DNA of 64,000 bases from Rhodospirillales bacterium (GCA_017644185.1 JAEPMA010000005.1:62001-126000), one strand, 5' to 3'; numbered from the stretch's first letter, positions 1 to 8,360 are shown. Program-made: numbers and translations. The notes: generated from the letters alone by a model not told the origin.

Positions 1-949
1 TATCTTCGGCCGGGACGGTGGGCTGACCAAAATCGACCTATTGCGTACCGAGATTGCGAAACGGATTATCCAGTCGGGCAACAGCATCGGCGGTGCCATC
101 TCGCAGGACGGCAAGCTGATTGCGGTTTCAAACTATAAGCCCGGCGGTGTGCGCGTCTTCGACGCCGAAACCCTAGAGATGGTTGCCGATATCCCGGCGA
201 CGATGGAAGACGGCACGCTTTCAAAGGTCGTCGGCTTGGTCGATGCGCCGGGGCAAAAGTTCATCTTCAGTCTGTGGGATGCCGGTGAGATTTGGGTGCT
301 CGATTTTTCTGTCGGTCCCGAGCCCGGATTGACGAAGTTCAAGAATGTAGGCCGCAATCCATATGATGCACTGATCACGTCCGATGGGCGATATTATGTT
401 GCCGGACTCTTTGGCGAAGACGGCCTTGCCAAACTGGACCTCTGGCATATGGATGCCGGCGTCACGCGTATCCTGGACGGTTACGGCCGCGGTGAGGAAA
501 AGATGCCGGTGTACAAGATGCCGCATCTGGAAGGCTGGGCGCGCGCGGGCGATTATCTTTTCCTCCCCGCAGTCGGGCGCCACGAAGTGCTCGTCGTAGA
601 CGCATCAACATGGCGGGAAGTAAAACGCATTCCCGTACACGGTCAGCCAGTGTTCGCCGTGGCGCGCCCGGACGGACGCCAGGTCTGGGTCAACTTCGCG
701 CATCCGCGGAACGATACAGTGCAGGTCATCGATGTCCCCAGCATGTCGATCATCCGGACCTATACCCCCGGAAAGGCCGTGCTCCACATGGAATTCACGC
801 CGCGCGGCGAACAGGTATGGATTTCCGTGCGCGATGAGGATCGCGTCGATGTGTACGACACCCGCACGATGCAAGTCATGCGGACACTTAGCACCCAAAA
901 ACCAAGCGGGATATTTCTGACCGCACGCGCTGGAAGAACAGGGCTGTAA
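1..949 (+). CDS. nirF: NirF, heme d1 biosynthesis protein (5' truncated by window edge)
   Basis: The reading frame is already open at position 2 and continues to TAA at 947-949, so the N-terminus, with any signal peptide, lies outside the window. The visible 315 residues read as a beta-propeller of the cytochrome d1 type, with recurring strands ending in motifs such as SDGRYYVAGLF and ARPDGRQVWVNF. NirF is a cytochrome-d1-like protein needed for late heme d1 assembly in denitrifiers. It has no cytochrome c domain here, unlike NirS and NirN. The next gene starts 1 bp after the stop, and the neighbours are all heme d1 genes, which fixes the assignment. A TTG at 41 is not the true start. Confidence 0.9.
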   Translation, partial: IFGRDGGLTKIDLLRTEIAKRIIQSGNSIGGAISQDGKLIAVSNYKPGGVRVFDAETLEMVADIPATMEDGTLSKVVGLVDAPGQKFIFSLWDAGEIWVLDFSVGPEPGLTKFKNVGRNPYDALITSDGRYYVAGLFGEDGLAKLDLWHMDAGVTRILDGYGRGEEKMPVYKMPHLEGWARAGDYLFLPAVGRHEVLVVDASTWREVKRIPVHGQPVFAVARPDGRQVWVNFAHPRNDTVQVIDVPSMSIIRTYTPGKAVLHMEFTPRGEQVWISVRDEDRVDVYDTRTMQVMRTLSTQKPSGIFLTARAGRTGL

Positions 950-950
950 C

Positions 951-1397
951 ATGGCACTGAGCGAAACAGAACGCCGGATTATCAACAAGTATCAGCGCGG
1001 TATCCCCTATGAGCCCAGGCCGTTCAAGGCCATCGCCGACGCCTTGGGTTTGACTGAGAATTTCGTGCTGAACACGCTCGCGGATCTTCGGGAGCGACGT
1101 ATCCTTTCCCGGGTCGGTCCGGTGATTTCGCCCAACACCGTGGGTGCCAGTACGCTTGCGGCGATGTCTGTCCCGGCCGGGAAGCTGGATGCGGTCGCTG
1201 CACAGGTCAGTGCGCGTCCGGAAGTGAATCACAACTACGAACGCGAGCATCAGCTCAATCTGTGGTTTGTGTTGGCGGCGGCAGACCGTGATGCAGTGTT
1301 GGCGGTCATCGACGACATCGAGAAGGAGGCCGGTCTCGATGTGGTCGAGTTGCCGCTCGAGGAAGCCTATCACATCGACCTGGGGTTCCGGGTATGA
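951..1397 (+). CDS. nirD: NirD-like siroheme decarboxylase subunit (Lrp/AsnC fold)
   Basis: This 148-residue protein has an N-terminal winged-helix segment (about residues 1-60, LSETERRIINKYQ) and a C-terminal AsnC-type ligand domain with NHNYEREHQLNLWFVL near residue 90. NirD, NirL, NirG and NirH together decarboxylate siroheme to 12,18-didecarboxysiroheme on the heme d1 route. It is a short-type subunit and closely resembles the second half of the next protein (HNYARDHRLNMWFV), as NirD and NirG resemble each other. It starts 1 bp after nirF, and its stop overlaps the next start in an ATGA. Whether to call it NirD or NirG rests on gene order alone. Confidence 0.85.
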   Translation: MALSETERRIINKYQRGIPYEPRPFKAIADALGLTENFVLNTLADLRERRILSRVGPVISPNTVGASTLAAMSVPAGKLDAVAAQVSARPEVNHNYEREHQLNLWFVLAAADRDAVLAVIDDIEKEAGLDVVELPLEEAYHIDLGFRV

Positions 1398-2344
1398 AGC
1401 CGTTGGATGAAACGGACAGAAGTCTTGTCGCCGTGCTTGCGTCGGGTCTCCCTCTCTTACCGGAACCCTATGCCGAGATCGGCAGTCGCATCGGCATAAC
1501 TGAGGCTGACGTTATTGCCCGACTGCGCCGACTGGACGACATGGGTGTAATCAAACGCTTTGGGATCGTCGTTCAGCACAGGGAACTCGGCTTCAAAGCC
1601 AATGCAATGGCTGTCTGGGACGTGCCCGACGACGTTGTCAGCGAATTGGGCCGGGTGCTGGCAGCGTATGAATTTGTCACGCTCTGTTACAGGCGGCCAC
1701 GGCGCTTGCCGCATTGGCCCTACAATCTGTTCTGTATGGTGCATGGGAAGGACAGGAACCAGGTCCGCGCCCAGATTGCCGGGTTGAATGAGCAGACGGA
1801 TGCGGGTTCGTACCCTAATGCGGTGCTTTTCAGTCGGAAGCGATTCAAACAATGTGGCGCGAAGTACGGTGCCACGAAGGAAACGGCGGACATCATTCCG
1901 CTCGACCCGAACGACCGCCGCATCATCAATAATCTTCAAGGCAGTTTCCCGATCTGCAACAGGCCGTTTGCAAGCGCGGGCACCGAGCTCGGCCTGAGCG
2001 AAGCAAACATGATCAGTCATATTCGCGGTATGTGTGACAGCGGTGTGCTGTCGCGGTTCGGTCCGCTCTACAACGCCGAGCGAATGGGTGGGGATGTAAT
2101 CTTGGCGGCCATGGCGGTGCCACCAAACCGCTTCGATGAAGTGGCCGAGACCGTGAATGCGCATCCCGAGGTCGCGCATAATTATGCCCGGGATCACCGC
2201 CTAAACATGTGGTTCGTGATTTCCGTCGAGAGAGCAGCGTGGATAGAAGCGGTCGTCGCTGAAATAGAGGAGGAGACGGGCCTGCACGTCTATCCGATGC
2301 CGAAAGAAGAAGAGTACTTCATCGGCCTGAAGGTTACGGTATGA
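1394..2344 (+). CDS. nirL-nirG: NirL-NirG fusion, siroheme decarboxylase subunits
   Basis: A 316-residue protein made of two Lrp/AsnC-like units. Residues 1 to about 165 are of the long NirL/NirH type, with CYRRPRRLPHWPYNLFCMVHG. From about residue 172 (LDPNDRRIINNLQ) to the end it is of the short NirD/NirG type, with HNYARDHRLNMWFV. In Pseudomonas these are separate genes in the order D-L-G-H, while other denitrifiers are known with a D-L fusion. Here gene order and domain type indicate an L-G fusion with D and H separate. ATGA overlaps at both ends imply translational coupling. There is no frameshift inside; the frame is clean across the junction. Confidence 0.85.
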   Translation: MKPLDETDRSLVAVLASGLPLLPEPYAEIGSRIGITEADVIARLRRLDDMGVIKRFGIVVQHRELGFKANAMAVWDVPDDVVSELGRVLAAYEFVTLCYRRPRRLPHWPYNLFCMVHGKDRNQVRAQIAGLNEQTDAGSYPNAVLFSRKRFKQCGAKYGATKETADIIPLDPNDRRIINNLQGSFPICNRPFASAGTELGLSEANMISHIRGMCDSGVLSRFGPLYNAERMGGDVILAAMAVPPNRFDEVAETVNAHPEVAHNYARDHRLNMWFVISVERAAWIEAVVAEIEEETGLHVYPMPKEEEYFIGLKVTV

Positions 2345-2841
2345 ACAAGGTCGACTGGAAGCCGCACATGGACGAAACGGACCGGCAGATTATTCAGGCA
2401 ACGCAGGAAGGACTTCCCCTCGTGCCGCGTCCGTACCACGCCGTGGCAGAGGCATTGGGATTGAGTTCTGCGGATGTCATGGCGCGGATGCAGCGCATGC
2501 TGGACGATGGCGTTATCCGACGGATCGGCGTGGTGCCCAATCACTACCGTCTTGGCATCAAGGCAAACGGCATGTCCGTCTGGGATGTCGATGACGCGCA
2601 TGTGCGTGACGCCGGTATGGAACTGGGTGCCCTCGACTATGTGACGCACTGCTATCGCCGGCCGCGCCATTTGCCGGACTGGCCGTACAACCTGTTCGCG
2701 ATGGTGCACGGACGCCGCCGTGACGAAGTCGAGGCGCTGGTCGCCGAGATGGCCCGTATCCTGGGACCGCGTGCGCGGCGTCACGAGATTTTGTTCAGCA
2801 CACGAATACTCAAGAAAACCGGGCTTCGGCTTGGGATGTAG
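2341..2841 (+). CDS. nirH: NirH-like siroheme decarboxylase subunit
   Basis: A 166-residue Lrp/AsnC-fold protein of the long type: winged helix at about residues 10-65 (MDETDRQIIQATQEGLPLV) and ligand domain with HCYRRPRHLPDWPYNLFAMV. It matches the first half of the preceding fusion closely, which supports the NirL/NirH pairing. Its start overlaps the stop of the fusion gene (ATGA at 2341-2344). A second in-frame ATG at residue 10 is possible, but the overlap favours the first. The predicted role is as one subunit of the siroheme decarboxylase complex. Confidence 0.85.
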   Translation: MNKVDWKPHMDETDRQIIQATQEGLPLVPRPYHAVAEALGLSSADVMARMQRMLDDGVIRRIGVVPNHYRLGIKANGMSVWDVDDAHVRDAGMELGALDYVTHCYRRPRHLPDWPYNLFAMVHGRRRDEVEALVAEMARILGPRARRHEILFSTRILKKTGLRLGM

Positions 2842-2850
2842 GAGGCGGCG

Positions 2851-4056
2851 ATGTTCCGTATCACGCAGTATGTGAAAGAGGTCCTGGAACCGACATCCAT
2901 CGGCCCAAAGCGAAACCCGCCAGGCCCGGTCGTAATTTGGAACCTGATTAGGCGCTGCAATCTGCGCTGCAAGCATTGTTATTCGATTTCGTCCGATCAC
3001 GACTTTCCGGGCGAGCTGACGACCGATCAGGTCTTTCAGGTGATGGATGATCTTTGGGGCTACGGCGTGCGCGTCCTCATCCTTTCGGGTGGCGAGCCGT
3101 TACTGAGGCCGGACATATTCGAAATTTCCCGGCGTGCAAAGAACATGGGGTTCTATGTCGGTTTATCGAGTAACGGCACGCTCATCGATAAAGATGCGAT
3201 CCGGCATCTTGTCGACATCGGATACGACTACGTCGGTATCAGCCTAGATGGGATCGGCGCAACGCACGATATGTTCCGCGGTCAGGAAGGTGCCTACGAC
3301 AGATCGCTCAGAGCTGCCAGGCTCTGCCGGCAGCACGAATTGAAAGTCGGGTTGCGGTTCACCATGACACTCGACAACGCTCATCAACTGCCGGACTTGC
3401 TGAAACTGATCGACGAAGAGGATATCGACAAGTTTTACCTGTCGCATCTTAACTATGCCGGGCGCGGCAATAAGAACCGTGGTGACGATGCGCATTGGGA
3501 GGTCACGCGCCAGGCGATGGACCTGATGTTCGATACCTGTTTGAAATTGGTCAGAGCGGGCCGCGAGAAAGAATTCGTGACCGGGAACAATGATGCCGAC
3601 GGGGTCTATATGCTGCATTGGGTGCAGCGCCATTTTCCCGAAAGTGCGTCACATATAGAAGCGAAGCTCCGCCAGTGGGGCGGGAATTCATCGGGTGTCA
3701 ACGTGGCTAACATCGACAATCTGGGTGACGTGCACCCGGACACCATGTGGTGGAACTATTCGCTCGGCAACGTGAAATCACGCCCGTTTTCCGAGATCTG
3801 GGAGGATATCGGAGATCCGATCATGGCCGGCCTCAAGGAGTCGCCGCGCAAAATCGGCGGACGATGCGGAAGCTGCCGGTACTTCGCCATCTGCGGCGGC
3901 AACACCCGCGTGCGCGCCATGCAGGTGAGTGGCGATCCCTGGGCCGAAGATCCGGGGTGCTACCTCGACGATGCGGAAATCGGCGTCGACGTCGGCGGCG
4001 AACGGCTCGTCAACCGTCCATACGGCAAGGGGGATTACGTCCATGCGGTTCGTTAA
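2851..4056 (+). CDS. nirJ: NirJ, radical SAM enzyme of heme d1 biosynthesis
   Basis: This 401-residue protein has the radical SAM cluster motif Cys36-x3-Cys40-x2-Cys43 (RRCNLRCKHCY), the SAM-binding GGEP motif (ILSGGEPLLRP), and a cysteine-rich C-terminal domain (GGRCGSCRYFAICGGNTRVR) expected to hold a second Fe-S cluster. NirJ removes propionate side chains from didecarboxysiroheme to install the d1 oxo groups. An AGGAGG ribosome site lies just upstream of the ATG (2842-2847). The gene overlaps nirN by 14 bp, so the last two steps are translated together. Confidence 0.95.
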   Translation: MFRITQYVKEVLEPTSIGPKRNPPGPVVIWNLIRRCNLRCKHCYSISSDHDFPGELTTDQVFQVMDDLWGYGVRVLILSGGEPLLRPDIFEISRRAKNMGFYVGLSSNGTLIDKDAIRHLVDIGYDYVGISLDGIGATHDMFRGQEGAYDRSLRAARLCRQHELKVGLRFTMTLDNAHQLPDLLKLIDEEDIDKFYLSHLNYAGRGNKNRGDDAHWEVTRQAMDLMFDTCLKLVRAGREKEFVTGNNDADGVYMLHWVQRHFPESASHIEAKLRQWGGNSSGVNVANIDNLGDVHPDTMWWNYSLGNVKSRPFSEIWEDIGDPIMAGLKESPRKIGGRCGSCRYFAICGGNTRVRAMQVSGDPWAEDPGCYLDDAEIGVDVGGERLVNRPYGKGDYVHAVR

Positions 4057-5611
4057 TGTCCTGATGATGTGCGCGTTGCTGATGCCGATGGCGGCGGTGG
4101 CCGAGGAATCCCATTCCGACGCACAGACGCTCGCTCTCTATCAGCAGCATTGCGCTGCTTGCCACGGCGGAAACCGTCTGGGCGGTATCGGTCCGGCTCT
4201 GCTGCCAGAGAACCTTCGGAGATTGAGAAAACCAATGGCGGCAAAGACCGTCGCAAATGGACGCGCTGCAACGCAGATGCCAGCTTTTGGCGACCAGCTG
4301 AGCAGTGAGGACATCTCGGCAATCGTCGACTTCATATACAAACCGTTGCCGGAAATCCCGACCTGGGGGCTAGCCGATATCGCGGCCAGCCGTGTCGTTC
4401 ACAATGCGCTCTCGACACTCGGCGAGACCCCGGTGCACGACGCCGATCCCATGAACCTGTTCACGGTCGTGGAAACGGGGGATCATCATGTGACGATCCT
4501 CGATGGCGATACCTTCGAGCCGCTGTGGCGCTTTCCATCGCGTTTCGCGCTTCATGGGGGTGCTAAGTACTCCCCCGATGGTCGCTTCGTCTATCTGGCG
4601 TCCCGCGATGGCTGGGTTTCGAAATACGATCTCAAGACCTTCAAACCGGTTGCAGAGGTGCGGGTCGGGGTCAACACCCGAAACATCGCCGTTTCCGCCG
4701 ACGGACGGTATGTCATGGCGGGCAACTTCCTGCCGCACACGCTGGTGATCCTGGACGCGCGGGAACTGGCGCCGATCAAGCTGATCGATGTCGTCGGGGT
4801 GAAAGGCGGATCGTCACGGGTCAGCGCGGTTTATACGGCGCGGCCACGCAAAAGCTTCATCGTGGCGCTCAAGGATATTCCTGAGATCTGGGAAATTTCT
4901 TATGCCGACAACCCGCGTCCGGTGCCGGTTGGGCTGATCCACAATCATGAACCGGGCATGCAGGAAGGTGCATTCGACCATGGACCTTTCCCGGTTCGCC
5001 ATATCGTGCTCGACGATTATGTCGACGACTTTCTTTTCGATCAGGACTACCGCAACCTGATGGGGGCGGCGCGGAACGCCAGGAATGGCCAGGTGGTCAA
5101 TCTGAATGTCGGGCGCAAGGTCGCGGATCTGGCGCTGACGGGGTTGCCGCACCTCGGCTCCGGGATAACGTTCGAGTATGAGGGCCGCCAAGTGTTCGCG
5201 ACGCCGCACCTGAAGGACGGTGTGATCAGCGTCATCGATATGCAGACTTGGCAGACCGTCAAACGGATCGAGACGCTGGGACCCGGATTTTTCATGCGCT
5301 CACACGAAAATACGCCTTATGCCTGGGTCGACGTGTTCTTTGGCCCGCACCGAGATGCGGTACACGTGATCGACAAGCGGAAGCTGGAAATCGTCGAGAC
5401 GCTTCGGCCGGAACCCGGCAAGACAGCCGCGCATATCGAATTCACCAAGGACGGCAAGTACGCGCTGGCCAGTATTTGGGACATGGACGGCGCAATCGTG
5501 GTCTACGACGCGGCGACGCTGGAGGAAGTGAAACGTATTCCGATGGTGAAGCCGTCCGGGAAGTACAACGTGCACAACAAGATCACGCTGTCGTCCGGCA
5601 CCAGCCACTGA
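4043..5611 (+). CDS. nirN: NirN, c/d1-heme protein, late heme d1 biosynthesis
   Basis: The ATG at 4043 opens a 522-residue protein with a signal peptide (residues 1-20, ending MAAVAEE), a cytochrome c heme site CAACH at residues 37-41, and a long d1-type beta-propeller. An earlier in-frame start would lie inside nirJ and lack the signal. NirN is a periplasmic dehydrogenase that forms the acrylate side chain of heme d1 before transfer to NirS. NirS shares this c plus d1 architecture, so the call rests on position: last in a nirF-D-LG-H-J operon, directly after nirJ. No terminator is evident before the convergent gene 8 bp away. Confidence 0.85.
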   Translation: MRFVNVLMMCALLMPMAAVAEESHSDAQTLALYQQHCAACHGGNRLGGIGPALLPENLRRLRKPMAAKTVANGRAATQMPAFGDQLSSEDISAIVDFIYKPLPEIPTWGLADIAASRVVHNALSTLGETPVHDADPMNLFTVVETGDHHVTILDGDTFEPLWRFPSRFALHGGAKYSPDGRFVYLASRDGWVSKYDLKTFKPVAEVRVGVNTRNIAVSADGRYVMAGNFLPHTLVILDARELAPIKLIDVVGVKGGSSRVSAVYTARPRKSFIVALKDIPEIWEISYADNPRPVPVGLIHNHEPGMQEGAFDHGPFPVRHIVLDDYVDDFLFDQDYRNLMGAARNARNGQVVNLNVGRKVADLALTGLPHLGSGITFEYEGRQVFATPHLKDGVISVIDMQTWQTVKRIETLGPGFFMRSHENTPYAWVDVFFGPHRDAVHVIDKRKLEIVETLRPEPGKTAAHIEFTKDGKYALASIWDMDGAIVVYDAATLEEVKRIPMVKPSGKYNVHNKITLSSGTSH

Positions 5612-5619
5612 GAAGGAGG

Positions 5620-6624
5620 TTATCCGGCGAGCGCGCGATTCGCCCGGCGCGTCCGCCACATCGCGCGCGCGTTCTCCAAGGCGTCTTTTCTGGATAGAGT
5701 GCTGTCCATCATGCGAAGCGCGATCGCCGCGGTGCCGATGATGGCGGCTTCCGCCGCGGGATGCGACAATTCTCCCCGCCAAAGCGCGGCAACGCGCTCG
5801 GGCGCCAGGTCCTCTTCGCGCCACAGGTAAGGATCGCCCGAAAGCAGGGCCGGCCAGTCTTCGACGTCATGCGTGCCGTCGATAAGATTCGCGACTTGTA
5901 CACTCTTATAGGGGTTGCGTTGGGCCTCGCCGCCGACACCCTTGAAGATGGATGCGTTTTCCTGTCCCAGAAGCCCCAACGTGTCTTGGTGAACCGGTCT
6001 GTAGGGTGCATGGACCACACCGATCATCACATTGGCGGCGCCGAGCGGATTGATATCGCGGACGAACGTATTGGCGACGGAGCGGACGCCGAGCAGCGGT
6101 TTGTAGTGAAACAGGCACTCCACTTCCCGCGCCATGTCTTCAAGTCCGATATAAACTAGGTTCTCCGAGATGAGTCGTGTGCCCGCCTGATCTAGCGATG
6201 TTGCCGGCGTGAACCCGAGCGCTTGAAGAACAGGCCGCGTCGGGGCGCAGGCTTCATGGGCGCCGTCGATGCCGTGCATCAACACCTTGTAGCCCTGTTC
6301 GGCGAGCAAAAGGGCGGAGAGGACAAACCATGGCTGCTGGCGGTGATGGTCCGCGTAGCTCGGCCAGTCCAGATCGGGAATTGTTGCCGTCGAGAGCTTG
6401 GCGCGGACTCCTAAACGGGCGCGGACGGCGTCGATAAAACCCGCCAACTCCGGCGCTGTCTCACCACGTTGGCGTAAGACGAGCAGGAAGCCGCCAAGTT
6501 GCACTGGGTCAACTTCGTCATTCAGGACGAGTTGCATCGCTTCGGCGGCCTCTTGGCGCGTCAGCGACCGAGACAACGTTGGTCCGCGGCCAATGATGCG
6601 CGTGAACTCTGCAAACCCCTTCAT
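5620..6624 (-). CDS. YbiB/TrpD2-like glycosyltransferase-fold protein
   Basis: A 334-residue protein with the anthranilate phosphoribosyltransferase fold: an N-terminal helical domain (LTRQEAAEAMQLVLNDEVDP, about residues 20-40) and a larger alpha/beta domain containing LMHGIDGAHE and NPLGAANVMIGVVH. It lacks the clean glycine-rich PRPP motif of true TrpD. It therefore fits the TrpD2/YbiB family, whose E. coli member binds nucleic acids without known enzyme activity. A GAGGAA ribosome site sits 7 bp before the ATG. It faces the nir operon with 8 bp between stop codons. Any functional tie to denitrification is only positional. Confidence 0.8.
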   Translation of the reverse strand: MKGFAEFTRIIGRGPTLSRSLTRQEAAEAMQLVLNDEVDPVQLGGFLLVLRQRGETAPELAGFIDAVRARLGVRAKLSTATIPDLDWPSYADHHRQQPWFVLSALLLAEQGYKVLMHGIDGAHEACAPTRPVLQALGFTPATSLDQAGTRLISENLVYIGLEDMAREVECLFHYKPLLGVRSVANTFVRDINPLGAANVMIGVVHAPYRPVHQDTLGLLGQENASIFKGVGGEAQRNPYKSVQVANLIDGTHDVEDWPALLSGDPYLWREEDLAPERVAALWRGELSHPAAEAAIIGTAAIALRMMDSTLSRKDALENARAMWRTRRANRALAG

Positions 6625-6986
6625 GGCGGCATTCCTCGCAGTTCTTGCCGAGATTGCCGTCTGTTAGGGCGGACCGCCTTGACATCGGTTAAGTCCGTCG
6701 GATGATTTGTCGCTAAGACTGTCGGGGCAGAGCAATATTTCAGCAACGATATTGCATTGATTGGTCTGAGTGAAATTAAGTCCATTTCCTGAAGAATGAA
6801 GGACGGAATATTCAACGGACCGCTTGCATCCAGTAAGGCTTACCTTTGACTGCTCGTCGAGGGCATCGACGATTCTGTTCGGATTCAGGGAAGTGGAAAG
6901 GGGATTTCGACGACAGCGAATTCGCCAGATCCTGTACCGAAGGGCGAAGTGCCAGGTCTTATTGTAGGAGTGGCGTTCCCAACTGA
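6625..6986. other. Intergenic stretch without recognisable gene
   Basis: This 360-bp stretch upstream of the YbiB-like gene holds only short overlapping frames with no recognisable domain. The part near 6625-6700 must include that gene's promoter, but no convincing -35/-10 pair is visible. No left end of the IS remnant that follows could be found here. Confidence 0.5.
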
Positions 6987-7445
6987 ACTCGAACCTATGG
7001 CATTCCGAAAACAATCCGGGTCGATAACGGCCCGGAGTTCATCTCCAAAGACCTCGATCTCTGGGCCTGGATGAACAACGTTACGCTGGACTTCTCCCGA
7101 CCGGGGAAACCAACGGACAATGCTTTCGTGGAATCGTTCAACGGCAAGGTTCGGGCCGAGTGTATCGACCAATACTGGTTCCTGTCGCTGGACGATGCCC
7201 GGTCAAAATGCGAGGCTTATCGGAGAGAGTACAATGAGGAACGGCCACATAGCGCCATCGGCAACAAGACCCCCGATGGAGTTCATAAAGACCATCGGTC
7301 AACCCAGCCGACCGGTGACCTGACGAACGGAAAGTTCGGCCTCGGGCCGGTCCAACGTTGGGGGCAAGGTCAGAAGAACGGGAAGTTCGGCCTCGGGTCG
7401 GTCCAACGTTGGGGGCAAGGTCAGCCCAGGTACCCGCCGAACTGA
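6987..7445 (+). pseudogene. IS3-family transposase (OrfB) C-terminal remnant
   Basis: From about 6999 the frame encodes the end of an integrase-core DDE transposase: RVDNGPEF (second catalytic Asp), then FVESFNGKVRAECI (catalytic Glu), separated by exactly 35 residues as in IS3 D(35)E enzymes. The family tail YNEERPHSAIGNKTP follows. A stop codon at 6984-6986 precedes it, and the N-terminal part with the first catalytic Asp, and OrfA, are missing, so this is a 5'-deleted relic. The frame runs on through two tandem copies of a 49-bp segment that looks like the element's right end. It cannot transpose by itself. Confidence 0.85.
7325..7424 (+). repeat. Tandem duplication of a 49-bp segment, probable IS right end
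   Basis: Two copies of a 49-bp sequence (7325-7373 and 7376-7424) differ at two positions and are offset by 51 bp. Each ends in GGGGGCAAGGTCA. Read from the outside this is TGACCTTGCCCCC, the shape of an IS3-family terminal inverted repeat. Because 51 is a multiple of 3, the transposase frame stays open through both copies. Confidence 0.7.
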
Positions 7446-7508
7446 TCGTCTGATTCATTTTATGTGGCTTTTATGGTGATTTTGAATCGAGTCGATTCAT
7501 TTTATGGC

Positions 7509-7643
7509 GATCTCGATTCATCTCGATTCATTTTATGGTGATCTCGATTCATTTTATGGTGATCTCGATTCATTTTATGGTGATCTCGATTCATTTTATG
7601 GTGATCTCGATTCATTTTATGGTGATCTCGATTCATTTTATGT
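7509..7643. repeat. 21-bp tandem repeat array (about six units)
   Basis: Four identical 21-bp units at 7540-7560, 7561-7581, 7582-7602 and 7603-7623 start GATCTCGATTC and end TTTTATGGT. A one-mismatch unit lies before them (7519-7539) and a degenerate one after (7624-7643). Related half units occur at 7450-7470 and 7669-7715, partly inverted (ATCGAGATGAAT). Direct abutment with no spacers excludes CRISPR. Short frames through the array merely repeat DLDSFYG and are not credible genes. Confidence 0.9.
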
Positions 7644-7717
7644 GGGTTTTATGTGGTTTTTACATCGAGATGAATCATTTTATGCATAAAGTATGGCGAT
7701 CTCGATTCATAAAGCGG

Positions 7718-7815
7718 TGCATATTTTTGTTACTTAACCCAATATTTTTGTTGCCTAACTCAATATTTTTGTTTCCTAACCCAATATTTTTGTTGCCCAA
7801 CCCAATATTTTTGAT
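7718..7815. repeat. Second 21-bp-phased array, core ATATTTTTGTT
   Basis: The core ATATTTTTGTT begins at 7721, 7742, 7763 and 7784, with a variant (ATATTTTTGAT) at 7805, exactly 21 bp apart. The bases between cores approximate GCCTAACCCA. Fixed spacing of two helical turns is the layout of iterons or of a cooperative protein-binding site. The DNA is strongly AT-rich compared with its surroundings. Confidence 0.9.
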
Positions 7816-7992
7816 TCACACCCTGTTTTTCCCATTTATTCGCGATCACTTAAATCGTGTCGGCTATATCCTGGGTGGAGCCGTCGTGTCATAAGCGCTG
7901 GGTTTCTGCAGTTTTCCGGCTCATTCCAGATGCAGACCTGAACATCGGGCGGCTCATCTCGGAGTTGTATCAAGACATGAAAGGAGACCTAG

Positions 7993-8104
7993 GCAACAAA
8001 AATATGCAGTTAGGTAACGTCTTTGTGCAGTTCTGAAACGCGAAAATGCAGTCGGAGATCCGGACTGCATATTTTTGTTACTCTTCTGCATATTTTTGTT
8101 TCTT
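7993..8104. repeat. Further copies of the ATATTTTTGTT repeat, one inverted and two direct
   Basis: An inverted copy (AACAAAAATAT at 7995-8005, followed by GCAGTTAGGTAAC) lies about 65 bp before two direct copies with cores at 8069 and 8090, again exactly 21 bp apart. All three are flanked by TGCA. The same consensus as the 7718-7815 array is kept, so this is a dispersed, oriented binding-site family and not random AT-rich sequence. Confidence 0.8.
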
Positions 8105-8308
8105 TTATGTGGAGTAACGAGGGGAGTAGCCATAAACCTTAGTCAGTCCGCATTCCTTCCGGCAGCTCCGTTCGGGGAGGGGAGCCTTCAACCCAAAGCG
8201 CGAAGTCAACCACCCGACGATGGATTGAAATCCGCACCCGTTGGGAGTCTGGTGACAAATCACGCGATGGTATGGAACCCAACCGATGGGATCCGTTACC
8301 CCAGCAAC
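8105..8308. other. Non-coding stretch between repeats and terminator
   Basis: Apart from a short GC-richer region with no domain-bearing frame, nothing recognisable is visible here. GC returns toward the level of the flanking core genes. Confidence 0.4.
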
Positions 8309-8335
8309 AAAAAGAGCGAGCCGTTTGGCCCGCCC
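8309..8335 (-). terminator. Rho-independent terminator of the small two-gene operon
   Basis: On the minus strand GGGCGGGCC-AAAC-GGCTCGCTC forms a 9-bp stem (two G-U pairs) followed by five T residues. It lies 26 bp past the stop of the 33-residue peptide gene, so it ends the 8753-8361 transcript. Confidence 0.8.
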
Positions 8336-8360
8336 TGATTGTTAACTTATGCCCGCCGGA

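Noticed and set aside
4043-5611. Reading the c/d1 protein as NirS nitrite reductase
   Set aside because: Its position as last gene after nirJ fits NirN; nirS is expected upstream, outside the window. A profile search would settle it.
6664-7014. Minus-strand 116-codon frame upstream of the YbiB-like gene
   Set aside because: No ribosome site or domain; composition looks non-coding and it overlaps the IS relic.
7509-7815. Possible CRISPR array
   Set aside because: Units abut directly with no unique spacers, and no cas gene is visible.
7504-7894. Plus-strand frames through the repeat arrays
   Set aside because: They encode only repeated DLDSFYG-like or IHFMVIS-like peptides, a consequence of 21 being a multiple of 3, and lack ribosome sites.
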